From assembly GCF_003576645.1 (NCBI RefSeq), contig NC_044927.1:16905060-16969059 (forward strand): a DNA stretch of 64,000 nucleotides. The letters are read 5' to 3'. Each line of letters opens with the position of its first letter. Within the stretch, counting starts at the first letter, position 1. Under the pieces are notes generated by a model that saw only the letters and a list, made by a program, of their open reading frames with translations, had not been told where the DNA came from and did not search any database. Of the stretch, positions 1-12,010 are shown piece after piece. The position numbers and the translations under genes are program-made. The DNA is from Ipomoea triloba (Eukaryota; Streptophyta; Magnoliopsida; Solanales; Convolvulaceae).

Positions 1-636
1 GCCACCAATCCCCTTTCTAAACTAATCAAACATTAAAAATAAAGAAACAAGAAAAGAAATAGAAGATGTAAAGGAACAAAGATGAACTTAAAATATATAT
101 GGAAATAAAGAGTCACCATTCATGGGATCTATTACATTCTTGCTCCAATCTTTTATTCTCCTCACATTGTTTCTAAAATCTACCTAAGGAGATGAAGTTT
201 TCTCCCAAGATGGGAGAAAACCCTAAGAAATCTGATCTAAAACCTAATTGCCCTCCCCTAGGTCTTGGGATAATGAGCTTTATATAGTGGAAGCAAAATG
301 GGGGCAAAATAGACAATTTTCCCGAAGCTGAAATATGTGCTGTCATAGGGTTCTCGACGCGTCGAGCCCTGAAGAATTTCGTAAAAAATGTTACGGCATC
401 ACCTCGACGCGTTGAGGCTGGGGCCGCTCGACGCGTCGAGCCTTGAGTCTTCGACATTTTGGCCCTGAGTCCTTCTTGTGGCTGTATAAATAGCTTCAAA
501 ATATCTTCCATAATCGTGTTAGAGGTTTTTGATCACATCCGAGTCTTAATGCATGAAATCCTTATGAATGGGTAGCAAACTATGCAATTTTAGCCCGTAA
601 ATGACCCTTAAATCGGACTATTCTTGGTGCTTATCA
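1..636 (-). repeat. 3' LTR (partial) of the non-autonomous element
   Basis: It matches 4977-5609 nearly throughout. The boundary at 636 is where the two copies diverge, after TTATCA (minus-strand TGATAA). The left end lies outside the window. It holds a TATA box and three CpG-rich palindromes. Confidence 0.82.
277..440 (-). promoter_or_regulatory. LTR U3 promoter: TATA box plus three CTCGACGCGTCGAG palindromes
   Basis: On the minus strand CCACTATATAAAGC (277-290) is a good TATA box. Just upstream of it in the transcription sense lie 14-bp palindromes CTCGACGCGTCGAG at 353-366 and 427-440, and a one-base variant at 403-416. In the sister LTR the equivalents are at 5330-5343, 5379-5392 and 5400-5413, with TATA at 5255-5268. 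Two of the sister copies carry transitions within the palindrome, one of which (CGACG to CGATG) is of the CpG-decay type. A role in transcription is inferred from position only. Confidence 0.55.
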
Positions 637-2291
637 AAGTTCCTACACTTAAACCTTGCTTGTTCTCAAGCAAGCATACTATCAAATCCTAATCATATAA
701 GCACCAAGGATAGTTCATTTTCTCATTGTTGATTGATCAAGCGATGTTTGGGTGTTCGGAGTTGAGCGGGTGAAATTCCCTACACTATCCACCAAGACCA
801 CTAAACTCATGCCAACCAAATGTAAGAAATATGCTAAGGAAGTGAAGGTCTCAAGAGATGGATATAACATAAAAAGTTTTATTCACACCTTTCAAGTATG
901 CAAATAACAAAAGGGTTTCACCTTGTATTTTCTAGAGGCCTCCAGCCGATCCGACTAGTGGGAACGATGTGCACACCCTAGCCAATTCTCAACCAAAACG
1001 CCAAAGCCCCTTTACTTAAAAATAAGTGAGGGCAGGGACATGGACCGCTCATCGCCATGGCTTGGGCGATCACTCTATTTTCTCACCTCTTAGGATAACG
1101 TCATCGGGCGACCCGACTTCACATGGAGCCCCATGCTTTTTCGAAGACAGTGCAATGGGTGCCCGAATCCTAGCGAGGCGGCTCACATCCTCTCAATTTT
1201 CTCTTTTCCTAGGAACATTTTAAGTGGACAACCGACTCCAGATATAGCATTTGAAGATTATGGTTGAACACTTCCTACCGAGAAGGCTTTCCTCGGATCT
1301 TATCTCTAGGAGTGGCCTTTTTTTTAAAGCCTTTATTCACGTTTAACCATATCAACCCCTCATGCCTTTTTCTAGGGAGTAGGGATTTTTTCACTCAAAG
1401 CTCACTTTAAGGCTCTCCTTTTGCCCCATGTCCTGCTAAGATTAGTTCAATTTCCGGGCTTCGCAATTTTTATCTTTCTAAAACTCAGGGGGTACACACT
1501 CCCACTTCGAGAGATCCTTTACTGGGGTCCAAACAAAATACAATGTGAAGAACATGCAAGCACACAAAAATTTTCAATTTTGGGTCAAATTGTGCAAATT
1601 GGTGCAAAGTGTAACTTCCAAAGCATATTTAAAACATTCGTATTTGGCACAAGGTTAGGAGCCCTCCTAGATAGTATTGGCAATAACACGCCCTCTAGTT
1701 CTATACCTTATCACTCAGTCAATCAACTATTTCAAGAAACAAATATCCTTTCCACACTTAAAAGTGAACATCGTCCTCGATGTTTCCATGAGGAACGGAG
1801 GAAAAAGGATTAGGATCTTAAAAGATTGTACACTAACGCATCTTTCCACACTTAAAAAGTGTGCTCTAGGCTTCAAATAAGTTTTCTAAAAATATTATAC
1901 CCATTATAACAAAATCATGCAACTCATCCTCTGTGAACCAATACAAATTTGCTCATAAAAAAATGGAAGAAAAGTTAGAATGATATACCATACAGTGCAT
2001 CTCTACAACCTTATCCTCAGCTTGTTGCCCATCTATTTCTTTAAAATTGTCGGCTCGATGGTCTCTTCTTTCCTTTGGTATCAAGCAATTTAAAAGTAAA
2101 TCTATGCCTCCTAAATGTTTTTCCTGCATCTGTAAGCTTAAACGGGTTGCATAGAAATAAACTTCAAGCAATTAAAAGGAACAAAATAATAACCGTAAAT
2201 CAAATTTGCTTAAAAACAAATAAACGATAACGTTGGGATTGCCTCCCAAGTGCGCCATGGTTTAACGTCTCCTGGCCAGACGTGGTGTGCT
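637..2291 (-). other. 3' non-coding part of the non-autonomous LTR element
   Basis: This lies between the end of the broken ORF and the 3' LTR in element orientation. The open frames here are short and show no family resemblance. Near 2230-2290 the minus strand carries a motif (around TTGGGAGGCAATCCCAACG) that I associate with the region after coding sequence in Tat/Athila-like gypsy elements; that is recollection, not proof. Confidence 0.45.
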
Positions 2292-4135
2292 CTATCCTTC
2301 GAAGCACACTGATTTTGGGACCTTACCAAGCGTCCCGTGAACCTTAGCTTCAAGGTATGCCCCAAGATGGGGAATATCCTTGAATTCCCACGCAAATAAA
2401 GGAAGAACATTATGCATAGTTGGAAAACTTTTATCCTCAAACACCCTCCTTAATTCTTCTAGGATGGTGTGAACTTCCTTTTCCTCTTCCTCTCTTCTCC
2501 CCCTAAAGATCTTTTCATTTGTAGCACTCTCTTTATACCATATCTCCTCACTCCCTTTCTCAATTTCGGTTTTAACAAGGTCTCCCCTCTCAACTTTCTC
2601 CATAAGATCAAACGTGAAAATCCCATCATTTTCTACCATCTCTTCCTCACATTCTCTTTTCTCATCTCCCCACTCTATTTGATTAGAAAAATCACTCTCA
2701 CCCTCACATGAGTAAAATGAAGCATCCCCCCTCACTCATTAATTCATTCTCTCCCAAGTCAAAGGATTCATCTTCCAAAAAGTTAAAGCAAGCATAATCA
2801 TTAGCAAACAAGAGAGAATCCTTACAATCATTAATCAATATATCACAATTTTCTACGGAATCATCCTCCCGAAATTTAAAGCAATCATAATCACATGTAA
2901 TGGAAATATTAATGCAAAGGGAGTCATCCTTATGAGGAACACAACTATCATTATCAAATGAATCAACATTTTCACACTTGTTAATAGAATCATCATTAAC
3001 AAAGCCTATGGAATCATCCTCCCGGAAATAAAAACGAGTAGTGTCATAAGCATATAGATCACTATTGCAATTCAAAGGGGAGTCATCCACACAAGTGTCA
3101 AAAGTATTTTTTAATAAGAGCACAAGGATTTTTCAAGAATATTAACACAAGAAGAATTAAGAATGTTACCACATGTCGGCTCTTCATCTTCCCACACTAC
3201 TTCGATGTCCTCATCTACACTCTCCATCTCTACCTCTTTTGGATCTTCCAATTCAAAAATTGGGACTTCTTCAAGCACCGGGGCATAACAATTTACTTTC
3301 TCTTCTACACTCACCTTTTTACTAGCATTTTATTCTTTATCAACCTCTTGTGCAATCCTTGGATGGACTTCCAAAGTCGGGGAATCATCTACAATGGGCT
3401 AGTTAACCCGTAGTGAGCTTGTCTTCATGAGCTCCTCTATCATAGATAGCATTTTCGTTTCAACCTCTTCTAATGGAAATCCTTCCTGCCGGAGGGTAGC
3501 AAGATAGTCTTCAATTCGCTCTTGATTTCGGCTTTTAAATTAGCCGTATCCTCCTTGGCCATCCTTGTGAATGCTTCTATTTTTTCTTTTAGAATCTCAA
3601 TTTCGTCCTTGGCCGGTGGGATATAATCACAAGGATTGGTATGGGTAAAATATGGGAATGAGGGTGGTGTTTCAAAGAAATGTGTAGTATTGTTTTTTTG
3701 ATGAATTTGGGATGGAGGTGGGTAGTGAGTGTTTGGGTGGGAATTGGGGAATAAATTTGGCTCGTGAGTATAGCTTGGGTCGATTTTTTTCATCATTTGT
3801 ACACGCTTACTCTCTATATTTTGAGATATATCTTTAGAGCTCAACGAGTCATTTTCTTGAAAGTTGGGTGATTGTGAAGGGTAATTTTCTTGGAAAGGTG
3901 GAGGTGGTGTTTCATATGGGTGTGGGTGATGATTGTGTGTATGAAATGGATAAGGATAGGGAGGTGGTAAGTAGTGGTGTGGAAATAGGTAAGGATTTGG
4001 AGGTGGGTAGTGATATGTTGGTGGAGGGTAAGTATAGGTAGAATGGGGGTAATAGGGATATGGTTAGGGTAGAGGGTTTCTATAAGATTGTCCTCCATGA
4101 TGTGGGTAACCATGGGGATTCATTTGAGTACTCAT
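2292..4135 (-). pseudogene. Broken ORF of the non-autonomous LTR element: Pro/Tyr/His-rich, coiled-coil, acidic
   Basis: An ATG at 4135-4133 opens a frame running to 3470 with one in-frame TAA near 4072. Its N-terminus (about 100 residues) is rich in Pro, Tyr and His. Residues of about 175-210 form a charged heptad-like stretch containing EIEILKEKIEAF, a probable coiled coil. A frameshift near 3478 leads into a frame with two stops (near 3400 and 3330), then an acidic stretch (3314-3111). Further shifts lead to 3123-2704 (Asp/Ser/Asn-rich) and 2735-2292 (charged, ending about KVPKSVCFEG). I read this as one ancestral protein of roughly 600 residues. I see no zinc knuckle and no enzyme motif. 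It may be a gag-like protein private to this family; no function is claimed. Confidence 0.6.
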
Positions 4136-4976
4136 TGGCAAGCTTTCAAGTGATTTTCAACAAAAATTTCCTGCACAAAGCTTAGCCAACAACAATTATT
4201 TGCAACTAGAAGTAGTTGCAAGTGAGCAACAATATATTCAAGATAAATAAGCTCACTTCTCTAATCAAGCAACCAAAAATAAGAAAATAAAACAAACAAA
4301 AAGAAAGAAATTCAAGAACTCTTAAAATCCAACTTCAAAAATGTCAACACAATTCAAAGGTGTAGTATTTTGCGGTGAGGTGGTATGAAGGTGATAAAAC
4401 GAGAAAAACTCCTCGGGTGTCGTGTCTCTCAAGAAAGGCAGGTTTGGAGTCGAATGTATGTTGACTTGTAGGAGGTTGAAAGTTAAGAGTTACAAGAATG
4501 ACAAGAACTTGAAAGCATATGTGCAAGAAAATTGGAAATTGAAAAATAATAAAAGCAAGAATAAGGGAAAAACGGGGATTGGGGCTCTTGGCTAGCATAT
4601 ATGGTCCAAGATTCTATCGGTTATGCGAGCAAATGCCTCGGATTTAACAACGGAGTTTTAGGCACATCACCGAGTGGCGTCACACTCGGACTCCCATATC
4701 CTCATTCGGCTGGGGCATTTTATCAAACACTTTTGTCTACCACTCCTCTCGGACCTCGTCCTTTCGAACTAAGGGCGGAAATGTAGGTGAGTAGGACTCG
4801 TGACAGGCTGCTATCGCGCACACAATCACTTTCACAGAGTTGCTACCTAGTGTGGCCACACATAGGCACAAAACAACACCAAACATCACCCACACAAGCA
4901 TTCAAATACAAGAACATAAATCTCACAACTTTAAGAAAAAACATAACATTAAATCAACCATAAAGCTAGTTTCGGG
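4136..4976 (-). other. Leader between 5' LTR and ORF of the non-autonomous element
   Basis: In element orientation this follows the recognisable LTR and precedes the ORF start. It may include the inner end of the 5' LTR, whose boundary I cannot set. No canonical PBS for initiator Met or Asp tRNA was found by eye. Confidence 0.4.
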
Positions 4977-5609
4977 GCCACCAATCCCCTTCCTAAACTA
5001 ATCAAACATTAAAAATAAAGAAACAAAGAAAAGAAATAGAAGATGTAAAGGAACAAAGATGAACTTAAAATATATATGGAAATAAAGAATCATCATTCAT
5101 GGGATCTATTACATTCTTGCTCCAATCTTCTATTCTCCTCACATTGTTTCTAAAATCTACCTAAGGAGATGAAGTTTTCTCCCTAGAGGGGAGAAAACCC
5201 TAAGAAATCTGATCTAAAACCTAATTGCCCTCCCCTAGGTCTTGGGATAATGAGCTTTATATAGTAGGAGCAAAATGGGGGCAAAATAGACAATTTTTCC
5301 GAAGCTAAAATCTATGCTGTCACAGGGTTCTCGATGCGTCGAGCCTGAAGAATTTCGTAAAAAATGTTACGGCATCACCTCGGTGCGTCGAGGCTGGGGC
5401 TCGACGCGTCGAGCCTTAAGTCTTCGACATTTTGGCCCTGAGTCCTTCTTGTGGCTGTAGAAATAGCTTCAAAATATATTCCATAATCGTGTTAGAGGTT
5501 TTTGATCACATCCGAGTCTTAATGCATGAAATCCTTATGAATGGGTAGCAAACTATTCAATTTTAGCCCGTAAATGACCCTTAAATCGGACTATTCTTGG
5601 TGCTTATCA
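4977..5609 (-). repeat. 5' LTR of the non-autonomous element
   Basis: This is the sister of 1-636. Its outer end TTATCA at 5609 is exact, because the next base starts sequence homologous to 8936 onward in the host LTR. It contains a TATA box (5255-5268) and three decayed CpG palindromes. Confidence 0.82.
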
Positions 5610-7597
5610 GTAATCTTACAAAATATTATACTTTTCAAATATATGTGGAGATACACTTTTCAAAAATAAACTTTCATACATACACATGGAGAATTAATAT
5701 TTATAAATGGAGAATTAACCATCTCTTCAAAATCCATTTAGAAACTGAACCAATACCTATGTGTACACCCCCAGTAGATTCCAAGCCACTGGTAGTATAT
5801 GATCCAAGTAGCTACTCTTGGCTACCTCACCCTTATAAAATTGGAAACTGGATCACAACCTATGTGATACACCCTAATGGGATTCCAAGCCCAGTGAGTG
5901 GTAATTAGCCCAAGTGAACAGTAATTCACTTTTACTGAACACCACACAATATATTGGTTTCTATAGAGTAAATCATTTCTCCATAGATAAATACTTTCCT
6001 CCAAAAATCACATTTTCTCCATAATATAATTTTCTCCAAAAATCACATTTTCTCCATAATATAATTTTCTCCAAAAATCTCCAGAATGTTATTCAAAACA
6101 TAATTTTCTCCACGATATATATACTTTCTTCAAAACATGTATGTATATTCCAAAAGTATCTTTTCCTTCAAAATAAATAACACATACATTTTTCCACAAA
6201 ATAACATTTGTCAAAATAACTCATTTCCTTCAACAGAATTCAAATTTCTCAACATTTTAACACTTCATCTTGAACACAAATTTTGCACAAAATCATTTCA
6301 CCATATTTCAAATTCATAATTTTGCAACACACACATTTATGCCCAAATACTAAAATTACACTCTATCAATTAAATAAAGATATGAGCATTTATTTATATA
6401 CTAAACTACCAACGATTTTATTAGTACTATTTTAATATATTTAATTAAATGAAAGTATCTAACATACTTACACTTCTAAACAGTTAATACAAAACAATTT
6501 TTTTTAAAAAGTAAATGTACGTACCATTATGTACGTAATGTAAACTTTCACCTTTTTTATACTAATACGTATAAGCCAAATAAATAAATAAATAAATAAA
6601 ACATATACACATAATATACACAAAATATCCGTACTAAAATTTTATAACAAAATAATTAATTTACAATTCTTTTTCGTATATACTTATCAAGTAAAATTAT
6701 TTCTATTTATTTATTATATATACTACACACCACCCAATAATCACATACAATCAAAAATTTTCATTTAAATTAGTACACCGGTAGAAAAATAATTATGCAT
6801 AACACATGATCATTTCACATAGGAATCATACTCCACCAACCACAATTTATAAACAACAAATACTAAATTTTTCGGGCAAAATATGGAGGATATAACTTAC
6901 TTACAAGCATATAAATTTTATAACTTAAAAATGCAAATTTCACAGAGTAGAATAAATAAGTGTACATAAACACTTACCCATAGATATGATACCCTCAAAA
7001 TACACATCAAAGCCTACTCTTGATCCCACGCTAATCCACCTTTTGGAATGAAAGATTAAAGCCTCAACACTCTTCACGATGGAGATTTTATTTTTTTTTT
7101 TTTTTTAGAACTGATTCAACCAAAGGAGAGGAAGAGAATGAGAGAGAAGAATTTTTTTTTTTTCTTTGATAGTCTCGGCCAAAATGAGAGGAAGGGAGAT
7201 GATATATTTAACCGATAAATTCTTAGCCAATCATAATTAAAACTAATAAGAAATAATTATGGCTAATTGATAAATCATAACAACTAACAATATTAGGATA
7301 TGAGAATTTTGTGGGATATTATCCTAACATTTGACCACATGGTATAATGTACCTAGACCCCTTTAAATCCACATCCATATTAATTTCATAATGAATAATA
7401 TATACATATATCACAATAGATAATTATGCAAAGCTGATCATATTCATATATAACGTACCTATATAATATATATATATATCTCTAATTATAAATCTTCCTC
7501 TTACTAATCTTAATAATTATCCAAATTATACTTAGCATATATATATATATATGTACCGTACAGTATATATAGTATATTATATATATGTACATACCAA

Positions 7598-7641
<44 letters not shown>

Positions 7642-7913
7642 TAATAACAATAACAATAACAATAAGAATAACAATAACAATAACAATAGTCTTCCTAAAA
7701 CTATCCCAAAGAATGTAAAACATCATATTAAATAATTATACCATAAAATAGTTTATCAATTTACTAATTTAACATTGGACAAGAATTGAGATAAGAAATT
7801 TGAAATAGCTTGATGGTAAAGGCTTTGAAATCCAAAAGGAGGTATTAGAATTAAAATCTCCATACTATCAATACTTATTTTCCTTATTCCTTATTGTAAA
7901 TCGGGGTATCACA
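5610..7913 (-). repeat. 3' LTR (fragment) of the gypsy-type element
   Basis: It is collinear with 8936-19443 once the insertions there are removed. A roughly 40-bp segment between two TTACAAAATATT repeats is absent here relative to 8936-8990. The poly(T) runs near 7090 and 7155 and the (AAT)n near 7600 are shared with the sister LTR. Confidence 0.8.
7597..7688. repeat. (AAT)n/(AAC)n microsatellite in the gypsy LTR
   Basis: A run of AAT units passes into AAC/AAT mixtures. The orthologous tract in the sister LTR is at about 19139-19218, with different unit counts. Confidence 0.9.
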
Positions 7914-8483
7914 ATCGTCTATCCCCTTAAAAAAATATTTCGTCCCCGAAACATAACCACATAGAAATTAAAATAATAATCTATCATAACGAATGAATCA
8001 CGTATTAAATCACTAATTCCAAATAATAAGTAATTTCCTTTTTTTTTTCAACATCAAGCCCCAAATCTTTTCCCAAATATTTTCTTCAAAAAAAGAATCC
8101 CAGAATAATAATATTATCACCAACTCTAAATTCCTTCCTCATAATTAATAAGAAATCAAATTCTTAATCAAAATCATTAAGCCTAATATTTCCTCAAAAC
8201 ATAGAAATCCATAATTAGGTGCTAATAAAATTACCAAATCTAAATATTTATTTCCGATAGAACATAAAATATTACCTCCAAATTTCCTCTAAATATTTCT
8301 CTTTCCATCAACACATATAACAACACCTGCAGTCATTAGCAATCAAAACAACATACAAATAATGCAATGCCAAACATCCTTACTGCAATTTTCCAAAAGT
8401 TCATAACGTAGGCTCTTATACCTTCTATATCCAAAATCTCATAACCTAGACACCCAAAGGTTCAAACTGCTCTGATACCAATT
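7914..8483 (-). other. Residual interior of the gypsy-type element, with PPT and PBS
   Basis: About 570 bp lie between the LTRs. On the minus strand the PPT is within TTTAAGGGGATAGACGAT at 7914-7937, preceded by GTTTCGGGGACGAAAT. The PBS is at the other end. The rest is AT-rich, without an open frame of interest. The pol coding region expected here is absent. Confidence 0.65.
8469..8480 (-). promoter_or_regulatory. Primer binding site (initiator tRNA-Met) of the gypsy-type element
   Basis: The minus strand reads TGGTATCAGAGC, complementary to the 3' end of plant initiator Met tRNA, three bases from the LTR end TGTTACA. Confidence 0.85.
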
Positions 8484-9524
8484 TGTAACACCCTCAGTTT
8501 TCATCACCAAATTAAGATCACATTTTGCTTAAATTTTTTTTCTTAATAATTCACTAATATTATTGCGGAGGCATACAATTCTTAAATGAGGGTATTACCG
8601 CCACACTTAGCAACTAACCGGCCTAAGTGCTAAGGCTGTACTAAACAAAACCAAATTAAAATCCATAGTTCATAAGTCTTTCAAAAGATAACATAAATAA
8701 TTCACTAATTACATAAGTTCTTCTAAGCTTTGATAATCCTCGAGATCTCGGTCTACCGCACTCTCACAGCAAACCATATCAAACATCCCCTGCTACTCAA
8801 ATATGCAACAACAATAACAACAAAGAGAAACGGGTTAGCAAAACATTGCTAAGTAAGGTTCACTCCACCCTGTAAAATAAGTTTTGGATTTTGATTTTTA
8901 AATAACATAGTAACTTTCTCAAAAGATATTATTTTGTAACCTTACAAAATATTTTTTTTTGAATACTACTAACTCTATTACAAAATATTATACTTTTCAA
9001 ATATATGTGGAGATACACTTTTCAAAAATAAACTTTCATACATACACATGGAGAATTAATATTTATAAATGGAGAATTAACCATCTCTTCAAAATCCATT
9101 TAGAAACTGAACCAATACCTATGTGTACACCCCCAGTAGATTCCAAGCCACTGGTAGTATATGATCCAAGTAGCTACTCTTGGCTACCTCACCCTTATAA
9201 AATTGGAAACTGGATCACAATCTATGTGATACACCCTCATGGGATTCCAAGCCTAGTGAGTGGTAATTGGCCCAAGTGAACAGTAATTCACTTTTACTGA
9301 ACACCACACAATATATTGGTTTCTATAGAATAAATCATTTCTCCATAGATAAATACTTTCCTCCAAAAATCACATTTTCTCCATAATATAATTTTCTCCA
9401 AAAATCTCCAGAATGTTATTCAAAACATAATTTTCTCCACGATATATATACTTTCTTCAAAACATGTATGTATATTCCAAAAGTATCTTTTCCTTCAAAA
9501 TAAATAATACATACGTTTTTCCAC

Positions 9525-9963
9525 TGACGGTAATAATGGTGTTACCGGATATATTTGAGTATTATTTGAATGTAATTGAACACAATATTGAGTACAGTGT
9601 TTGAGTGCAATGCTCAGTATACAATTGAGTTCAGAGTGTTTTTGTCTCGTCAGAAGTGTCGTCCCTCACTACGTGGTTGTGAGTCTTTTTATTCCTTTCA
9701 GCTCAGTAATGGATCATTAATGTTGAGGAGTTGAACGTTGAACATTAATGCTGAGGAGTTGAACGTTGGGCATCAATGCTGAGAAGTTGAACGTTGGGCA
9801 TCAATGCTGAGGAGGTGAACGTTGGGCATCAATGCTGAGGAGTTGAACCGTTGAGCATTGATGCTGAGGGGTGAGGTGTCTTGGGTAGTTTGAACGACAA
9901 CTGTCTTGACAACGTTTTGGGTGCTGCCAATGGTTCCAGGTCGGGTACCCAATTACCCTGTCA
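9525..9963. mobile_element. Solo LTR, 439 bp, TSD TCCAC
   Basis: The sequence begins TGACGG and ends CCTGTCA, with TCCAC at 9520-9524 and again at 9964-9968. The sister LTR has the empty site (near 6190-6197). Size, TG...CA ends and a 5-bp TSD identify a solo LTR left by recombination. It contains a 28-bp minisatellite. Confidence 0.88.
9725..9865. repeat. 28-bp minisatellite, 5 units, inside the solo LTR
   Basis: Five units of the type GAGGAGTTGAACGTTGGGCA plus 8 bases. The last unit is 29 bp and the units differ by few bases. Confidence 0.9.
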
Positions 9964-10338
9964 TCCACAAAATAACATTTGTCAAAATAACCCATTTCCT
10001 TCAACAGAATTCAAATTTCTCAACATTTTAACACTTCATCTTGAACACAAATTTTGCACAAAATCATTTCACCATATTTCAAATTCATAATTATGCAACA
10101 CACACATTTATGCCCAAATACTAAAATTACACTCTATCAATTAAATAAAGATATGAGCATTTATTTATATACTAAACTACCAACGATTTTATTAGTACTA
10201 TTTTAATATATTTAATTAAATGAAAGTATCTAACATACTTACACTTCTAAACAGTTAATAGAAAATAATTTTTTTTAAAAAGTAAATGTACGTACGTAAT
10301 GTAAACTTTCACCTTTTTATACTAACTAATATTTTCGC

Positions 10339-10353
10339 CCGTGCGTTGCACGG
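10339..10353 (-). promoter_or_regulatory. Helitron 3'-terminal hairpin
   Basis: A 6-bp stem with a 3-nt loop (CCGTGC / GCACGG), 13 nt from the terminus. It is the presumed termination signal for rolling-circle transposition. Confidence 0.8.
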
Positions 10354-11129
10354 AATGAATTTGTTATAATATTTTAAGAATATTTGTATCGATATACAAT
10401 TATATAAATTATAACATCGAATATTATATTGCGCAATTGATTAAATTAGTTGGATCGATTATGTTTTCTGATGTTTTCTTTGCTTGAATTAGAGCAAATA
10501 ATTGTTCAATTACCCGTCCGATTCACGGATAAATTTTTGTATTATTTATTTAGATAATAAAATTAAAGATAAAATTATTTTTTTAAAAAATATAATATTA
10601 AACATGTACATTTATTTGATTATAAGATTAGTGCAAAAGTATCACTCAATTAATTGAATAATATATGACTTGTTTGTTTACAATTATCTTTAAAAGATCT
10701 ATATTTAATATAACTTAAGTAATTATATTATTACAAAAAAAAATATGAAAAAATGAGAAATAATTTAACTTTAATTATTACAGAGTATAAAAATATATTC
10801 AACGATCAATATTTAGCTTAATTACCATAATAATTATTAGACAATTATTATTAGTCAATTACACTAAATTAATTATTTTTCGTTAATAGGAATATCAATT
10901 CGTATATACAAAAATTATTATTATTATTATTATATATTAAATATGTTCGACTTTCTGCAGTGTTCATGTCACACGTGTACTAATTAATTTGATCAACGAC
11001 ATCTAAAGTTGGTGAGGAAATTGCTCAACCTTCTAGTTAATAAATATTAATTATTATGGAGTACTATTTATTAATATAATTAATTCATTAATTAATATTT
11101 AATTTATATAATTATAATAATATAATTGC

Positions 11130-12010
11130 CGATTATATTTCCAATGAAATATTAATATATTCATTTTATTTTTCCTAATATTTTAATTTCCTTTTGAATA
11201 TATTCATTTACTTTTTCCTTTATAAAATGAATTATTGATTCTCATTCATTTTTCCTTCATAATTTTTTCCTAATATTTCATTTGTTGGTTACTAATTCTT
11301 TTGTAGGGAAAGCTATGCTATATTTCCAGTGAAATATTAATATATTCATTTCGTTTTTCCTAATATTTCATTTCTTTTAAATATATATTCATTTCATTTT
11401 TCCTTCATACAAAGAATTAATATTGATCTCCATTCATTTTTCCTTCATAATTTTTTCCTAATATTCCATTTGTTGGTTACTAATTTTTTCATATGGAAAG
11501 TTGTGTTATATTTCCAATGAAATATTAATATATTCCTTTCGTTTTTCATAATATTTCATTTTCTTATAAACATATTCATTTCCATTTTCCTTCATAAAAA
11601 ATTAATATTCATTTCCATTCTTTTTTCCTTCATAATTTTTTCCTAATATTTCATTTGGTGGTTACTAATTTGTTTGTAAAGAAAGCTGTGTTATATTTCC
11701 AGTGAAATATTAATATGTTCATTTCATTTTTTCTAATATTTCATTTCCTTTTGAATATATTTATTTCATTTTTCCTTCATAAAAAGAATTAATATTATTT
11801 TACATTCCTTTTTCCTTTATAATTGTTTCCTAATGATTCATTTGGTGGTTACTAATTTTTTCGTAGGGAAAAGTTGTGTTATATTTCCAGTGAAATATTA
11901 ATATATTCATTTCATTTTTCATAATATTCCATTTTCTTTATAGTATATTCATTTCCTTTTTCCTTCATCAAAAGAATCAATACTGCTTTCCATCCATTCA
12001 TTTTTCCTGA
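11130..12010. repeat. About 186-bp tandem repeat inside the Helitron, about 4-5 units
   Basis: The phrase TATTTCCAGTGAAATATTAA (with small variants) recurs at 11321, 11509, 11694 and 11882, a spacing of 185-188 bp, and the intervening sequence is also repeated. Degenerate copies continue to about 12440. Confidence 0.8.

Larger units (their letters stand above)
1..5609 (-). mobile_element. Non-autonomous LTR retrotransposon, left LTR cut by the window edge
   Basis: A direct repeat of about 635 bp (1-636 and 4977-5609) flanks about 4.3 kb. Read on the minus strand the LTR begins TGATAAGCACC and has a TATA box. The sequence before the left LTR start (minus AAGTGTAGGAACTT) could serve as a polypurine tract. 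No protease, integrase or RT motifs are visible, only one broken ORF of unknown function, so the element must have moved with borrowed enzymes. The inner end of the right LTR cannot be fixed because position 1 of the window aligns with 4977 and the repeat may extend further. The element sits inside the 3' LTR of the gypsy-type element that resumes at 5610. The LTRs differ by several substitutions and indels, so this is not a very recent insertion. Confidence 0.8.
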
